A stretch of 16,261 bases of DNA, taken from contig URNG01000075.1 in assembly GCA_900549295.1 (NCBI GenBank), forward strand, positions 1-16,261, read 5' to 3'. The stretch is from an uncultured Rhodocyclaceae bacterium. Lineage in GTDB: Bacteria; Pseudomonadota; Gammaproteobacteria; Burkholderiales; Rhodocyclaceae. Under the pieces are notes generated by a model. It was not told where the DNA came from. It made no database searches and saw nothing but the letters and a program-made list of their open reading frames with translations. Below are positions 1 to 7,390 of the stretch, piece by piece; the stretch's first letter is position 1; each line of letters opens with the position of its first letter. A program made the translations under genes and the position numbers.

Positions 1-1112
1 CGGTCGATGGCGCGGCCCAGCGGCCCCCGCCCGGTCGGCGTGTTGCGATAGACGTAATCGAGAGTGCTGCCCGAATCGAAGCCGGTTTCATGGCCCAGGG
101 CGACGCCCGAGGAGAGAAGGCCGCCCAGTTTCATGTTGGCGCGGTAAGCCGCCCAGTACAGCCCTTTGGGACTCAGGGCGGGCAGCGGCGCGGCGAGTGC
201 CTGGGCTTCGTCATGGGTCGGCCCCCGGCGATGCGCCTGCCGCAGATCGGGGCGTGACCAGGGCGTGGCGAACTGGCGCAGGATGAAATCGCGCGCCGGC
301 CGGATGGCGCGCTGGCGCTCCAGTTCGCCGAAGGTGTCGTGATAGAAACCTTCCAGAACGTGCTTTTCCTTGACGGCGGAACCCAGGCGGGCGAAAAAAT
401 CGTGCTGCGGCTGGTGGTGGACGACCCAATCCGCGCCGGAGATCAGAAGCTGGGTCGGGATGGTGATGGCCTGGGCGTCGGCCACGATGCGCTCGGCGGC
501 TTCGTAGAGGGCAAGCAGGATGTTGACGGAGATCGGCCGGCTGATCAGCGGGTCGTTTTCGTAGGAACGCTGCCGCTCCGGATCGTGCGTCAGGAATCTG
601 GCCTTGACGTAGCTGTTGACGAAAAAATTGCCGCGCAATTTCTGCTGCAGGGCCAGACCGGGGCGGGCCAGGGGAACGTAGAGCTTGACCTTGAAGGCCG
701 GCGAAGCCAGCACCAGACAGCGCACGCGCGGCGCATAGTCGTGCGCCCAGGTGGAAATCAGCACGGCGCCGACGCTTTGCGCCAGTACGGCCATGTCCTC
801 TTCGGCGATGCCCCAGGTATCGCGCAGGTGGCCGATGAAAGTCTGCACGTCGCGCACCGAATCGGCAAAACCGGGCGAATAGCCGCGCGCGCCCGGCGAC
901 CGGCCGTGGCCGCGCGCATCCCAGGCGTAGAAATCGAAATCGGCGAGATCGAATTCATCGACCAGATGCGCCATGCGTCCGCCATGTTCATGGCCGCGAT
1001 GGAACATGACGACGGCGCCGCGCCGCGTTGCGGAAGTAGCAGGCCAGCGGCGATAAAACAGCGTTTCCCCGTCGTGCGTTGAAAAATAATGCTCGGTAGC
1101 GGTTCTGTTCAT
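1..1112 (-). CDS. Alpha/beta hydrolase fused to a class I SAM-dependent methyltransferase (3' part missing)
   Basis: The frame is open from ATG at 1112 to the window edge (370 codons, no stop), so the C-terminal part is missing. Residues 1-280 form a serine-hydrolase (monoacylglycerol-lipase-like) domain. An HRGHEHGGR stretch at 38-46 marks the oxyanion region. The nucleophile is probably Ser113 in AQSVG, a GxSxG elbow whose first Gly is Ala. Asp228 (SGADWV) and His258 (FYHDTFGE) complete the triad. After a linker, residues about 312-370 read GLYWAAYRANMKLGG, then GHETGFDSGSTLDYVYRN. I recognise this as the opening of the methyltransferase half of the bifunctional hydrolase/methyltransferase family. 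The ATG overlaps the stop of the upstream phosphatidyltransferase gene by four bases (ATGA), so the two are probably translationally coupled. Family knowledge and context point to lipid or phospholipid modification, but the substrate is unknown. The hydrolase call is firm; the fusion is likely. Confidence 0.85.
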   Translation of the reverse strand, partial: MNRTATEHYFSTHDGETLFYRRWPATSATRRGAVVMFHRGHEHGGRMAHLVDEFDLADFDFYAWDARGHGRSPGARGYSPGFADSVRDVQTFIGHLRDTWGIAEEDMAVLAQSVGAVLISTWAHDYAPRVRCLVLASPAFKVKLYVPLARPGLALQQKLRGNFFVNSYVKARFLTHDPERQRSYENDPLISRPISVNILLALYEAAERIVADAQAITIPTQLLISGADWVVHHQPQHDFFARLGSAVKEKHVLEGFYHDTFGELERQRAIRPARDFILRQFATPWSRPDLRQAHRRGPTHDEAQALAAPLPALSPKGLYWAAYRANMKLGGLLSSGVALGHETGFDSGSTLDYVYRNTPTGRGPLGRAID

Positions 1113-1723
1113 GGCGTCTGAATGGCGGCGAGGCCGCCGCGGATGCGGTTGATGATGTTGAGCAGGATGGCCAGACTGGCGACCGGCAGCAGCCAGAACG
1201 TCCACTCGGGCAGGCTGCCGGTCAGGCCCAGCCAGAGGGCGAGGCAGCCGAACAGGAGCGCGCGGTCGCTCTTGCCCATCGGGCCGGCGTACTGGCGCGG
1301 TGCGCCGACCATCGGGCCGAGCGCGCCGGCCATTTCCGAAACGGCGGCGAGAAAAATCAGGCTGCCGACGCTGCCCCAGCCGAGCGGCGCGATGAGGACG
1401 AACGGCAGGTAGAGGGCGGCATCGGCAAGCACGTCGGTCAGTTCGTTGAGGTAGGCCCCGAGCGGGCTTTGCTGCCCGAATTCGCGGGCCAGCATGCCGT
1501 CGATGGCATTGAGCGCCATGCGCAGGAACATCCAGGGCGGCAGCAGCAGAAACAGGGCGGGATGACGGACGCCTGCCAGAAAAAGCCAGCCGCCGATGGC
1601 CAGGGAAATGCCCATGGCGAGCAGGGTGACGGCATTGGCGGTAATGCCGTGCCTTGCCAGAAAGCTGACCAGCGGGCGCAGGAGCGCCTGGAAACGGGGC
1701 TTGAGTTCGTAGAGGCTTGTCAT
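1109..1723 (-). CDS. CDP-alcohol phosphatidyltransferase family protein with altered metal motif
   Basis: A small polytopic inner-membrane protein of the family that transfers a phosphatidyl group from CDP-diacylglycerol to an alcohol. The signature D-x2-D-G-x2-A-R-x8-G-x3-D-x3-D is present in outline as NAIDGMLAREFG followed by GAYLNELTD. The first and third Asp are both Asn, while the second and fourth Asp and the DG and AR pairs are intact. Hydrophobic segments flank the motif. I place the start at ATG 1723 (MTSLYELKPRFQ) because homologues usually begin near that sequence. The frame stays open upstream through ATG 1753 to a TTG at 1771, and no site has a convincing Shine-Dalgarno, so the start is uncertain. 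It overlaps the hydrolase gene by four bases. The acceptor alcohol cannot be read from the sequence. Confidence 0.85.
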   Translation of the reverse strand: MTSLYELKPRFQALLRPLVSFLARHGITANAVTLLAMGISLAIGGWLFLAGVRHPALFLLLPPWMFLRMALNAIDGMLAREFGQQSPLGAYLNELTDVLADAALYLPFVLIAPLGWGSVGSLIFLAAVSEMAGALGPMVGAPRQYAGPMGKSDRALLFGCLALWLGLTGSLPEWTFWLLPVASLAILLNIINRIRGGLAAIQTP

Positions 1724-1783
1724 GAGGGCAGGATTATTGCATGGAATATTCATTGCAATGGAAATAGCCAATACCTCAGAAAC

Positions 1784-1832
1784 TTAAGGCGTATCAAAGT
1801 GAGGGCAGGGCGCTCTTTCTAGACTCCCCCCA
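1784..1832 (+). promoter_or_regulatory. Candidate FNR/DNR-dependent promoter of norE
   Basis: TTAAG-GCGT-ATCAA at 1784-1797 matches the FNR/DNR consensus TTGAT-N4-ATCAA perfectly in the right half and partly in the left. Its centre (1790.5) lies 41.5 bp before the norE ATG at 1832. A -10-like TAGACT at 1820-1825 (4 of 6) lies six bases before that A. This is textbook class II geometry if transcription starts at the first base of the start codon. The ATG is preceded by a C-run with no Shine-Dalgarno, which also fits a leaderless message. On the opposite strand the same ATCAA half overlaps a possible -35 (TTGATA, 1797-1792) for the divergent lipid gene. Confidence 0.5.
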
Positions 1833-2434
1833 TGGAACCTCAAGCCGACGCACTATCCATGCCGCTACCGGCCGCAGCGGGCAAACGCCTGGCCGGCGAT
1901 CTGGCGATCTGGATTTTCATCATGGCGGAACTGGCGGCTTTTGCCGCCTTCTTTTCGGCCTATGCCTTCACCCGCGCCAATCACGTCGAGGAGTTCAATC
2001 TCGCGCAGCGCGCGCTGAATCGGGATGCCGGGGCGTTCAATACCTTGCTGCTGCTGTCGGCCAGCGCCTTCGTGGTGCGCGCGGTGCAGGGGGCGCTGGC
2101 GGGCAAGGCGCGGGCGACGGCGCCGTGGATGCTGGCGGCGATTCTCTGCGGGCTGGCTTTCCTTGGCGTGAAGGGCGTGGAATACGCGGCGGGTTTCGCG
2201 CAGGGGATGCGTCTTTCCAGCAGCACCTTTCACATGTTCTACCTGTCGCTGACCTTCTTCCATTTCATGCACGTCATCCTCGGGCTGGTGATTCTTACCG
2301 CCCTGTGGTTCGGGATGCGCGCCGACCGCTACGGGCCGCGCAACATGAACGGCCTGGAAAGCGGCGCGGCGTACTGGCACATGGTCGATCTCGTCTGGCT
2401 CATTCTTTTTCCGCTCGTTTATGTCATCCACTGA
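1832..2434 (+). CDS. norE: NorE-like cytochrome c oxidase subunit III family protein
   Basis: A 200-residue inner-membrane protein of the heme-copper oxidase subunit III family, with about five membrane segments (roughly 23-45, 68-88, 98-118, 133-160, 180-199). The N-terminal GDLAIWIFIMAELAAFAAFF and the HMFYLSLTFFHFMHVILG block (134-151), with the C-terminal YWHMVDLVWLILFP, are typical of the short NorE branch rather than full-length CoxC. NorE is an accessory to nitric oxide reductase and binds no redox centre of its own. Its last 14 bases overlap norF, and norQ follows, which supports the nor assignment over an aa3-oxidase subunit. The start at 1832 lacks a ribosome binding site; ATG 1859 is a possible but equally unsupported alternative. 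An FNR/DNR-like promoter precedes it. Confidence 0.87.
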   Translation: MEPQADALSMPLPAAAGKRLAGDLAIWIFIMAELAAFAAFFSAYAFTRANHVEEFNLAQRALNRDAGAFNTLLLLSASAFVVRAVQGALAGKARATAPWMLAAILCGLAFLGVKGVEYAAGFAQGMRLSSSTFHMFYLSLTFFHFMHVILGLVILTALWFGMRADRYGPRNMNGLESGAAYWHMVDLVWLILFPLVYVIH

Positions 2435-2729
2435 ATATCCCGATCTGCCGCCGGTTGCGGTCGATGCGCACGGCTCCGCCAAGGGCGTCTACCTGTTGTG
2501 GGGCGTGCTGATGGCGGCCACGATCCTCACCTGGCGGCTGGGCGAAACCAGCGGCGGGCCGTTGCTGGCGGCCATCGTGCTGGGCATTGCTTTCGTCAAG
2601 GGCGCGGTCATCGCGCTCGAATTCATGGCCCTGCGCCATGCTCCGGCGCTCTGGCGCAATCTCGCGGTGGGCTGGCTGGTACTCGTTTGTACCGTCATCG
2701 GCATCGCTTACTGGAAAGGTCTGGCCTGA
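2421..2729 (+). CDS. norF: NorF-like cytochrome oxidase subunit IV family membrane protein
   Basis: A 102-residue protein with three membrane segments (about 22-38, 47-69, 81-98). The stretch FVKGAVIALEFMALRHAP, followed by LWR, is characteristic of prokaryotic COX4/NorF proteins. NorF is a small partner of NorE in the nitric oxide reductase accessory module and is thought to help assembly or full activity of NorCB. The start lies inside the 3' end of norE (14-base overlap), and its stop shares one base with the norQ start (TGATG), so the three genes should be translated from one message. No unusual composition. Function is assigned from family and context; the exact role of NorF is poorly known even in model organisms. 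Confidence 0.83.
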   Translation: MSSTEYPDLPPVAVDAHGSAKGVYLLWGVLMAATILTWRLGETSGGPLLAAIVLGIAFVKGAVIALEFMALRHAPALWRNLAVGWLVLVCTVIGIAYWKGLA

Positions 2730-3541
2730 TGAATGCACGCGCTCCGACGGCGGATTCCGTGGTGGATGCACCGTATTACTCGCCCTTCGGGCAGGAAGAA
2801 GCTATTTTCGAATCGGCCTGGCGCAACCGCCTGCCGCTGCTCATCAAGGGGCCGACCGGCTGCGGCAAGACGCGCTTCGTCGCGCACATGGCGGCGCGGC
2901 TGGGTTTGCCGCTGTATACGGTGGCGTGTCACGACGATCTGACGGCGGCCGATCTGGTCGGTCGGCATCTGATCGTCGATGGCGACACCCGCTGGGCCGA
3001 CGGCCCGCTCACCCGCGCCGTGCGCGAAGGCGGCATCTGCTATCTCGACGAGGTGGTGGAAGCGCGCAAGGACACGACGGTGGTGCTGCACCCGCTGGCG
3101 GACGACCGGCGAATCCTGCCCATCGACCGCACCGGCGAGTTGCTCGCCGCGCCGCCTAATTTCATGCTGGTGGTTTCCTACAACCCTGGCTATCAGAATC
3201 TGCTGAAAGGCATGAAACCGTCGACCCGGCAGCGTTTCGTCAGCCTGCGCTTCGATTTTCCCGACAGCGTGCGCGAAGTAGCGATCGTGCAGCGGGAAAC
3301 CGGCTGCGCCGAGGATCTGGCGCGGCGGCTGGTCGGCATCGCGCAGAATCTGCGCCAGTTGAAGGATCAGGATCTGGAAGAGGCGGTCAGCACGCGTCTT
3401 TTGATCTACGCCGCCGCTCTGGTGTGCGACGGCATGGACCCGGTCGTCGCCTGCCGCGCCGCCATCGTCGAGAGTCTGACCGACGATCCGGAAGTGGCGG
3501 AAGCCTTGCAGGAAGTGATCAACGCCACGTTCGGACGCTGA
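2729..3541 (+). CDS. norQ: NorQ/CbbQ-type MoxR-family AAA+ ATPase
   Basis: A 270-residue cytoplasmic AAA+ ATPase. The Walker A is GPTGCGKT (41-48), Walker B is CYLDEVVEA (104-112), sensor 1 is around Asn152 in SYNPG, and the candidate arginine finger lies in STRQRF (165-170). Length and motifs match the CbbQ/NirQ/NorQ/GpvN group, which remodels or activates metalloenzymes with a VWA-domain partner (NorD or CbbO). Direct linkage to norEF favours NorQ, that is, insertion of the non-heme iron or activation of nitric oxide reductase. The partner gene norD is not adjacent. I chose ATG 2729, which overlaps the norF stop by one base and has GGAAAGG nine bases upstream. A longer in-frame opening to 2498 only overlaps norF and is spurious. 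Confidence 0.87.
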   Translation: MNARAPTADSVVDAPYYSPFGQEEAIFESAWRNRLPLLIKGPTGCGKTRFVAHMAARLGLPLYTVACHDDLTAADLVGRHLIVDGDTRWADGPLTRAVREGGICYLDEVVEARKDTTVVLHPLADDRRILPIDRTGELLAAPPNFMLVVSYNPGYQNLLKGMKPSTRQRFVSLRFDFPDSVREVAIVQRETGCAEDLARRLVGIAQNLRQLKDQDLEEAVSTRLLIYAAALVCDGMDPVVACRAAIVESLTDDPEVAEALQEVINATFGR

Positions 3542-3551
3542 AGGAGGGGGA

Positions 3552-4283
3552 ATGTCAGCACATAACGGCCACAGCGCGCATGGGGAGCTCGATGTCGTCG
3601 CCAGTCTGCGCCAGACGGCGCTCTTTGCCGACCTGCCCGATGTGGATCTGCGCCGTCTGGCGCAGGGCTGCCGCATCGAACACTACGATCGCGGCAACAT
3701 CCTATTTCACAAGGGGGACGCTTGCCACGGCTTTCATCTGGTGCTAAGCGGGCAAGTTAAGCTCGCTTTCGTGTCGGCGGCGGGTAATCAGAAAGTCGTG
3801 GAAATCATCCGTCCGGGCCAGACTTTCGGCGAAGCCGTGATGTTCATGCAAAAACCCTATGTGCTGATGGCGCAGGCCCTGACCGAATGCCGCCTGCTGT
3901 TCATCGCCAAGGACGCGATCTTCCAGGAAATGCACGACGCGCCCGATTTCTGCCAGCGCCTGATTGCCGGGCTGGCCCTGCGTTTGCACGGTTTGATCAA
4001 GGACCTGGAAATCTATTCCCTGTGTTCGGGGCGCGAACGCATCGTCTGCTACCTGCTCGGTGAAATGAGCGACGAAGAAGGCAATACACCGGAGGGGCGC
4101 GTCGAAATCTGCCTGCCGACGCACAAAGGCACCATCGCCTCCCGCCTCAATCTGACGCAGGAGCATTTTTCCCGCGTGCTGCATGAACTGGCGGATGACG
4201 GCCTGATTGCGGTCGATGGGCGGCGCATCATCGTGCCGGACACGGCCAGCCTGCACGCCAGCCTGGGGGGCGGGCGGGGCTGA
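3552..4283 (+). CDS. dnr: Crp/Fnr-family transcription regulator, Dnr-like
   Basis: A 243-residue regulator. An N-terminal cyclic-nucleotide-type beta-roll (about 20-120, with TFGEAVMF at 91-98) is followed by a dimerisation helix and a C-terminal winged helix-turn-helix (about 185-225). The recognition helix TQEHFSRVLHEL carries the E204-x2-S207-R208 pattern that reads TTGA half-sites in FNR and DNR. There is no N-terminal cysteine cluster for an FNR iron-sulfur centre, and the Arg-Ser pair that binds cAMP in CRP is absent (YVLMAQA instead). Both points favour a Dnr-type NO-responsive factor, in which family knowledge suggests heme sensing. It begins 10 bases after norQ with a strong AGGAGGGGG site, so it is probably co-transcribed with norEFQ and may regulate its own promoter. 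Nnr-type relatives remain possible. Confidence 0.82.
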   Translation: MSAHNGHSAHGELDVVASLRQTALFADLPDVDLRRLAQGCRIEHYDRGNILFHKGDACHGFHLVLSGQVKLAFVSAAGNQKVVEIIRPGQTFGEAVMFMQKPYVLMAQALTECRLLFIAKDAIFQEMHDAPDFCQRLIAGLALRLHGLIKDLEIYSLCSGRERIVCYLLGEMSDEEGNTPEGRVEICLPTHKGTIASRLNLTQEHFSRVLHELADDGLIAVDGRRIIVPDTASLHASLGGGRG

Positions 4284-4298
4284 TTTTGCCGTCGCTTC

Positions 4299-4330
4299 GC
4301 CGCCGTTTTGTCGCGGCCTCCGGGGTTTTT
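4299..4330 (+). terminator. Weak terminator candidate after the regulator gene
   Basis: GCCGC (4299-4303) and GCGGC (4313-4317) can form a five-pair stem with a nine-base loop. A T-run (4326-4330) follows eight bases later rather than immediately. This is the only terminator-like structure between the regulator and pilB, and it is weak. Confidence 0.22.
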
Positions 4331-4363
4331 GCTGTTTTATTGTGCAGCTATTGCCGCTTCTCC

Positions 4364-4392
4364 TTTACAAAGCCGCGCTGGCGTAGCATCAT
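4364..4392 (+). promoter_or_regulatory. Candidate sigma-70 promoter of pilBCD
   Basis: TTTACA (4364-4369, 5 of 6 to TTGACA) and CATCAT (4387-4392, 4 of 6 to TATAAT) are separated by 17 bases in the 144-bp gap before pilB. The predicted start of transcription lies near 4399, about 29 bases before the pilB ATG. No sigma-54 -24/-12 element was seen. This rests on hexamer matching only. Confidence 0.3.
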
Positions 4393-4427
4393 CGCCCGAT
4401 TCAAACGGCATCTAATGTGTAATTTCG

Positions 4428-6146
4428 ATGGCGGCATCCCCACAGAACACACCAATCAGCGGTCTGGCCCGCGCCCTGGTCCAGGCCGGGCGACTCAAGG
4501 AGACCGAAGCGGAAGAGCTGATGCAGCAGGCGCTGGCGGCGAAACTTCCCCTGATCGACCAGATTATTGCGGCGCATAAGGCAAGCGCCAGCGAGATTGC
4601 CATTTTTTCATCGGAAACCTTCGGTTATCCGCTGCTCGATCTGGACGCCTTCAATCCGGACTTGATCCCCAAGGATGCAATCGACCGCAAATTGATGGCC
4701 ACGCACCGCGTGGTGCCGCTCAACAAGCGCGGCAACCGGCTGTCCATTGCCATCGCCGACCCCACCAATCTGCGCGCGCTCGATGAGATTCGCTTCCAGA
4801 CCGGGCTGGCGGTCGACCCCATCGTGGTCGACCACGGCAAGCTCATGCCGCTGGTGGCCAAGGTTTCCGAGTCGGCAGAAGATGCGCTGAAAGCCATTTC
4901 CGACGACGACATCAACCTCGATTTTGCCGAGGAAGGCAGTAGTGGGTCGGCGGCGGAAGAAATGGGGGCGCAGGAGATCGATGACGCCCCCGTCGTCAAG
5001 TTCATTCAGAAAATGCTGCTCGATGCGATCAACGACGGCGCATCCGACATCCACTTCGAGCCCTACGAAAAGTTCTACCGCATCCGTTTCCGGGTGGACG
5101 GCATCCTGCGCGAAGTGTCCAAGCCGCCCCTGGCGATCAAGGAAAAGATCGCCTCGCGCATCAAGGTCATTTCCCGCCTGAACATCGCCGAAAAACGCGT
5201 GCCGCAGGACGGGCGGATGAAGCTGGTGCTGTCCAAGACGCGCGCCATCGACTTCCGGGTCAGCACTCTGCCCACCCTGCAGGGCGAAAAGATCGTATTG
5301 CGTATTCTCGATCCGAGTTCGGCTACCCTGGGGATCGAGGCGCTGGGTTACGAGCCGGATCAGAAGGCGCATCTGCTCGATGCGGTCAATCGCCCCTACG
5401 GCATGGTGCTCGTCACCGGCCCGACTGGCTCCGGGAAAACGGTGTCGCTGTACACCTGCCTCAACATCCTCAACAAAGACGGCGTCAACATCGCCACTGC
5501 CGAAGACCCGGCCGAAATCAACCTGCCCGGCATCAATCAGGTCAACGTCGACGATCGCGCCGGCCTGACTTTTCCCGTGGCGCTCAAAGCCTTCCTGCGT
5601 CAGGACCCGGACATCATCATGGTGGGTGAGATCCGTGACCTGGAAACCGCCGAAATTGCCATCAAGGCCGCGCAAACCGGCCATATGGTGCTCTCCACTC
5701 TGCACACCAACGATGCGCCGCAGACCCTGACCCGTCTGATGAACATGGGCGTGCCGGTGTTCAACATCGCTTCCAGTATTCTGCTGATTACCGCCCAGCG
5801 TCTGGCGCGTCGTCTGTGTACCTGCAAGCAACCGCTGGAAGTGCCGCGTCAGGCCTTGCTCGAGGCCGGCTTCAAGGAAGAAGATCTCGATGGCGGTTGG
5901 ACGCTCTATGGCCCCGGTAGCTGCGAGCGTTGCAAAGGCAGCGGCTACAAGGGGCGGGTGGGTATCTATCAGGTCATGCCGATCAGCGAGGAGATGCAGC
6001 GCCTCATTCTTGCCGGGGCGACCTCACTCGATCTGGAAAAGCAGGCCAAGGCCGAAGGCGTGCGCGATCTGCGCGAGTCGGGCCTGCTCAAGGTCAAGCA
6101 GGGCCTGACCTCGCTCGATGAAGTGTTGAATACGACCAATGCCTGA
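4428..6146 (+). CDS. pilB: Type IV pilus assembly ATPase PilB
   Basis: A 572-residue cytoplasmic hexameric ATPase that powers pilus extension. The N-terminal MshE/T2SSE domain covers about 10-150. The ATPase core has an acidic Asp box (AEDPAE, 358-363), Walker A GPTGSGKT (331-338), Walker B around DIIMVGEIRD (395-404) and a His box (TGHMVLSTLHTND, 417-429). The zinc site is C464, C466, C499 and C502. The first pair is spaced C-x-C (LCTCK) where I expect C-x2-C in many relatives. Length is normal. The order pilB-pilC-pilD, same strand and close spacing, makes the identity secure, and no retraction ATPase PilT is nearby. The ATG at 4428 has no clear Shine-Dalgarno, but the protein start aligns with the family and no better start is apparent. 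Confidence 0.96.
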   Translation: MAASPQNTPISGLARALVQAGRLKETEAEELMQQALAAKLPLIDQIIAAHKASASEIAIFSSETFGYPLLDLDAFNPDLIPKDAIDRKLMATHRVVPLNKRGNRLSIAIADPTNLRALDEIRFQTGLAVDPIVVDHGKLMPLVAKVSESAEDALKAISDDDINLDFAEEGSSGSAAEEMGAQEIDDAPVVKFIQKMLLDAINDGASDIHFEPYEKFYRIRFRVDGILREVSKPPLAIKEKIASRIKVISRLNIAEKRVPQDGRMKLVLSKTRAIDFRVSTLPTLQGEKIVLRILDPSSATLGIEALGYEPDQKAHLLDAVNRPYGMVLVTGPTGSGKTVSLYTCLNILNKDGVNIATAEDPAEINLPGINQVNVDDRAGLTFPVALKAFLRQDPDIIMVGEIRDLETAEIAIKAAQTGHMVLSTLHTNDAPQTLTRLMNMGVPVFNIASSILLITAQRLARRLCTCKQPLEVPRQALLEAGFKEEDLDGGWTLYGPGSCERCKGSGYKGRVGIYQVMPISEEMQRLILAGATSLDLEKQAKAEGVRDLRESGLLKVKQGLTSLDEVLNTTNA

Positions 6147-6163
6147 GTGCGCAAGGGAAAGAC

Positions 6164-7390
6164 ATGGCTAATCCAAAAAACAGGTCCGTGGCCGTCAAGG
6201 AAAACACCTACCAGTGGGAAGGCAAGACCCGGGACGGCAAACCGGCGCGCGGCGAAATGCGCGCGGCAACCGAAACCGTGGTGCAGAACCTCTTGCGCCG
6301 TCAGGGCATTACCGTCAGCAAGATCAAGAAGCTGCGCTTCAAATCGGGCGGCAAGGTCACCGACAAGGACATCACCTTGTTCACACGCCAACTGGCGACC
6401 ATGATGAAATCCGGCGTGCCGTTGCTGCAATCTTTCGACATCGTCGGGCGCGGTCACGCCAATCCGGCGGTGGGGCGTCTGCTGCTCGACATCAAGTCAG
6501 AAGTGGAAACCGGCAGTTCCCTGTCGCAGGCTTTCCGCAAATATCCGCTGTATTTCGATGCCCTATTCTGCAATCTGGTGGGCGCCGGCGAGCAGGCCGG
6601 TATTCTGGAAACCCTGCTCGACCGTCTGGCGACCTACAAGGAGAAGATTCTCGCCATCAAGAGCAAGATCAAGAAAGCCTTGTTCTATCCCATCGCCGTG
6701 CTGGTGGTGGCTTTCGTGATTACTGCGGTGATCATGATTTTCGTGATTCCAGCCTTCAAGGAAGTGTTCACCAGCTTCGGCGCGGAATTGCCGCTGCCCA
6801 CGCAGATCGTGATCTCCATATCGGACTTTTTCGTCGAATGGTGGTGGGCGATCTTCGGCATCATCGGCGGCGGTATTTATGCTTTCCTCGAAGCCTGGAA
6901 GCGTTCGGAAAAAATCCAGATGGTGATGGACCGCGCCTTGCTGCGCGCGCCGATTTTCGGCGACATCGTGCGCAAATCGGTGATTGCCCGCTGGACCCGC
7001 ACCCTGTCCACCATGTTCGCTGCCGGCGTGCCGCTGGTGGAATCGCTCGATTCCGTGGGCGGCGCTTCCGGCAACCACGTGTACAAGGTGGCGACCCAGA
7101 AAATCCAGAGCGAAGTGTCGACCGGGACCAGCCTGACCATCGCCATGCAGAATGCCGAAGTTTTCCCGAACATGGTGACGCAGATGGCCGCCATCGGTGA
7201 AGAATCGGGCTCGCTCGACGGCATGCTGGCCAAGGTGGCGGATTTCTTCGAGCAGGAAGTTGATGATTCGGTCGATGCCATGTCCAGTCTGATGGAACCC
7301 TTGATCATGGTGGTGTTGGGCACGCTGATCGGCGGTATGGTGGTGGCGATGTACCTGCCGATCTTCAAAATAGGCGCTGTGGTCGGCTGA
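6164..7390 (+). CDS. pilC: Type IV pilus inner-membrane platform protein PilC
   Basis: A 408-residue inner-membrane protein that couples the PilB motor to pilin insertion. It has two tandem T2SSF domains (about 72-195 and 275-397), each ending in a hydrophobic segment. The membrane spans are about 172-197, 226-245 and 379-402. The family hallmarks FTRQLATMMKSGVPLLQS and GEQAGILE, with the second-half equivalents TLSTMFAAGVPLVESL and GEESGSLD, are all present. The gene starts 17 bases after pilB with GGGAAAG as ribosome binding site. Its stop overlaps the pilD start by one base (TGATG), so pilC and pilD should be translationally coupled. Nothing appears truncated. Confidence 0.96.
   Translation: MANPKNRSVAVKENTYQWEGKTRDGKPARGEMRAATETVVQNLLRRQGITVSKIKKLRFKSGGKVTDKDITLFTRQLATMMKSGVPLLQSFDIVGRGHANPAVGRLLLDIKSEVETGSSLSQAFRKYPLYFDALFCNLVGAGEQAGILETLLDRLATYKEKILAIKSKIKKALFYPIAVLVVAFVITAVIMIFVIPAFKEVFTSFGAELPLPTQIVISISDFFVEWWWAIFGIIGGGIYAFLEAWKRSEKIQMVMDRALLRAPIFGDIVRKSVIARWTRTLSTMFAAGVPLVESLDSVGGASGNHVYKVATQKIQSEVSTGTSLTIAMQNAEVFPNMVTQMAAIGEESGSLDGMLAKVADFFEQEVDDSVDAMSSLMEPLIMVVLGTLIGGMVVAMYLPIFKIGAVVG

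Noticed and set aside
339..1082. 247-codon plus-strand frame opposite the hydrolase gene
   Set aside because: The minus-strand frame encodes a hydrolase with a full catalytic triad and is translationally coupled to its neighbour; the plus-strand protein has no motif.
1724..1771. Upstream TTG or ATG start for the phosphatidyltransferase
   Set aside because: The extra residues do not resemble the family N-terminus, and the GAGG near the TTG is too close to serve as a ribosome site. Kept only as an uncertainty.
2498..2728. N-terminal extension of the norQ frame
   Set aside because: It lies entirely within norF in another frame. ATG 2729 has the expected TGATG coupling and a ribosome site.
4608..5831. 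407-codon minus-strand frame opposite pilB
   Set aside because: A shadow of pilB codon usage; the plus strand carries all PilB motifs.
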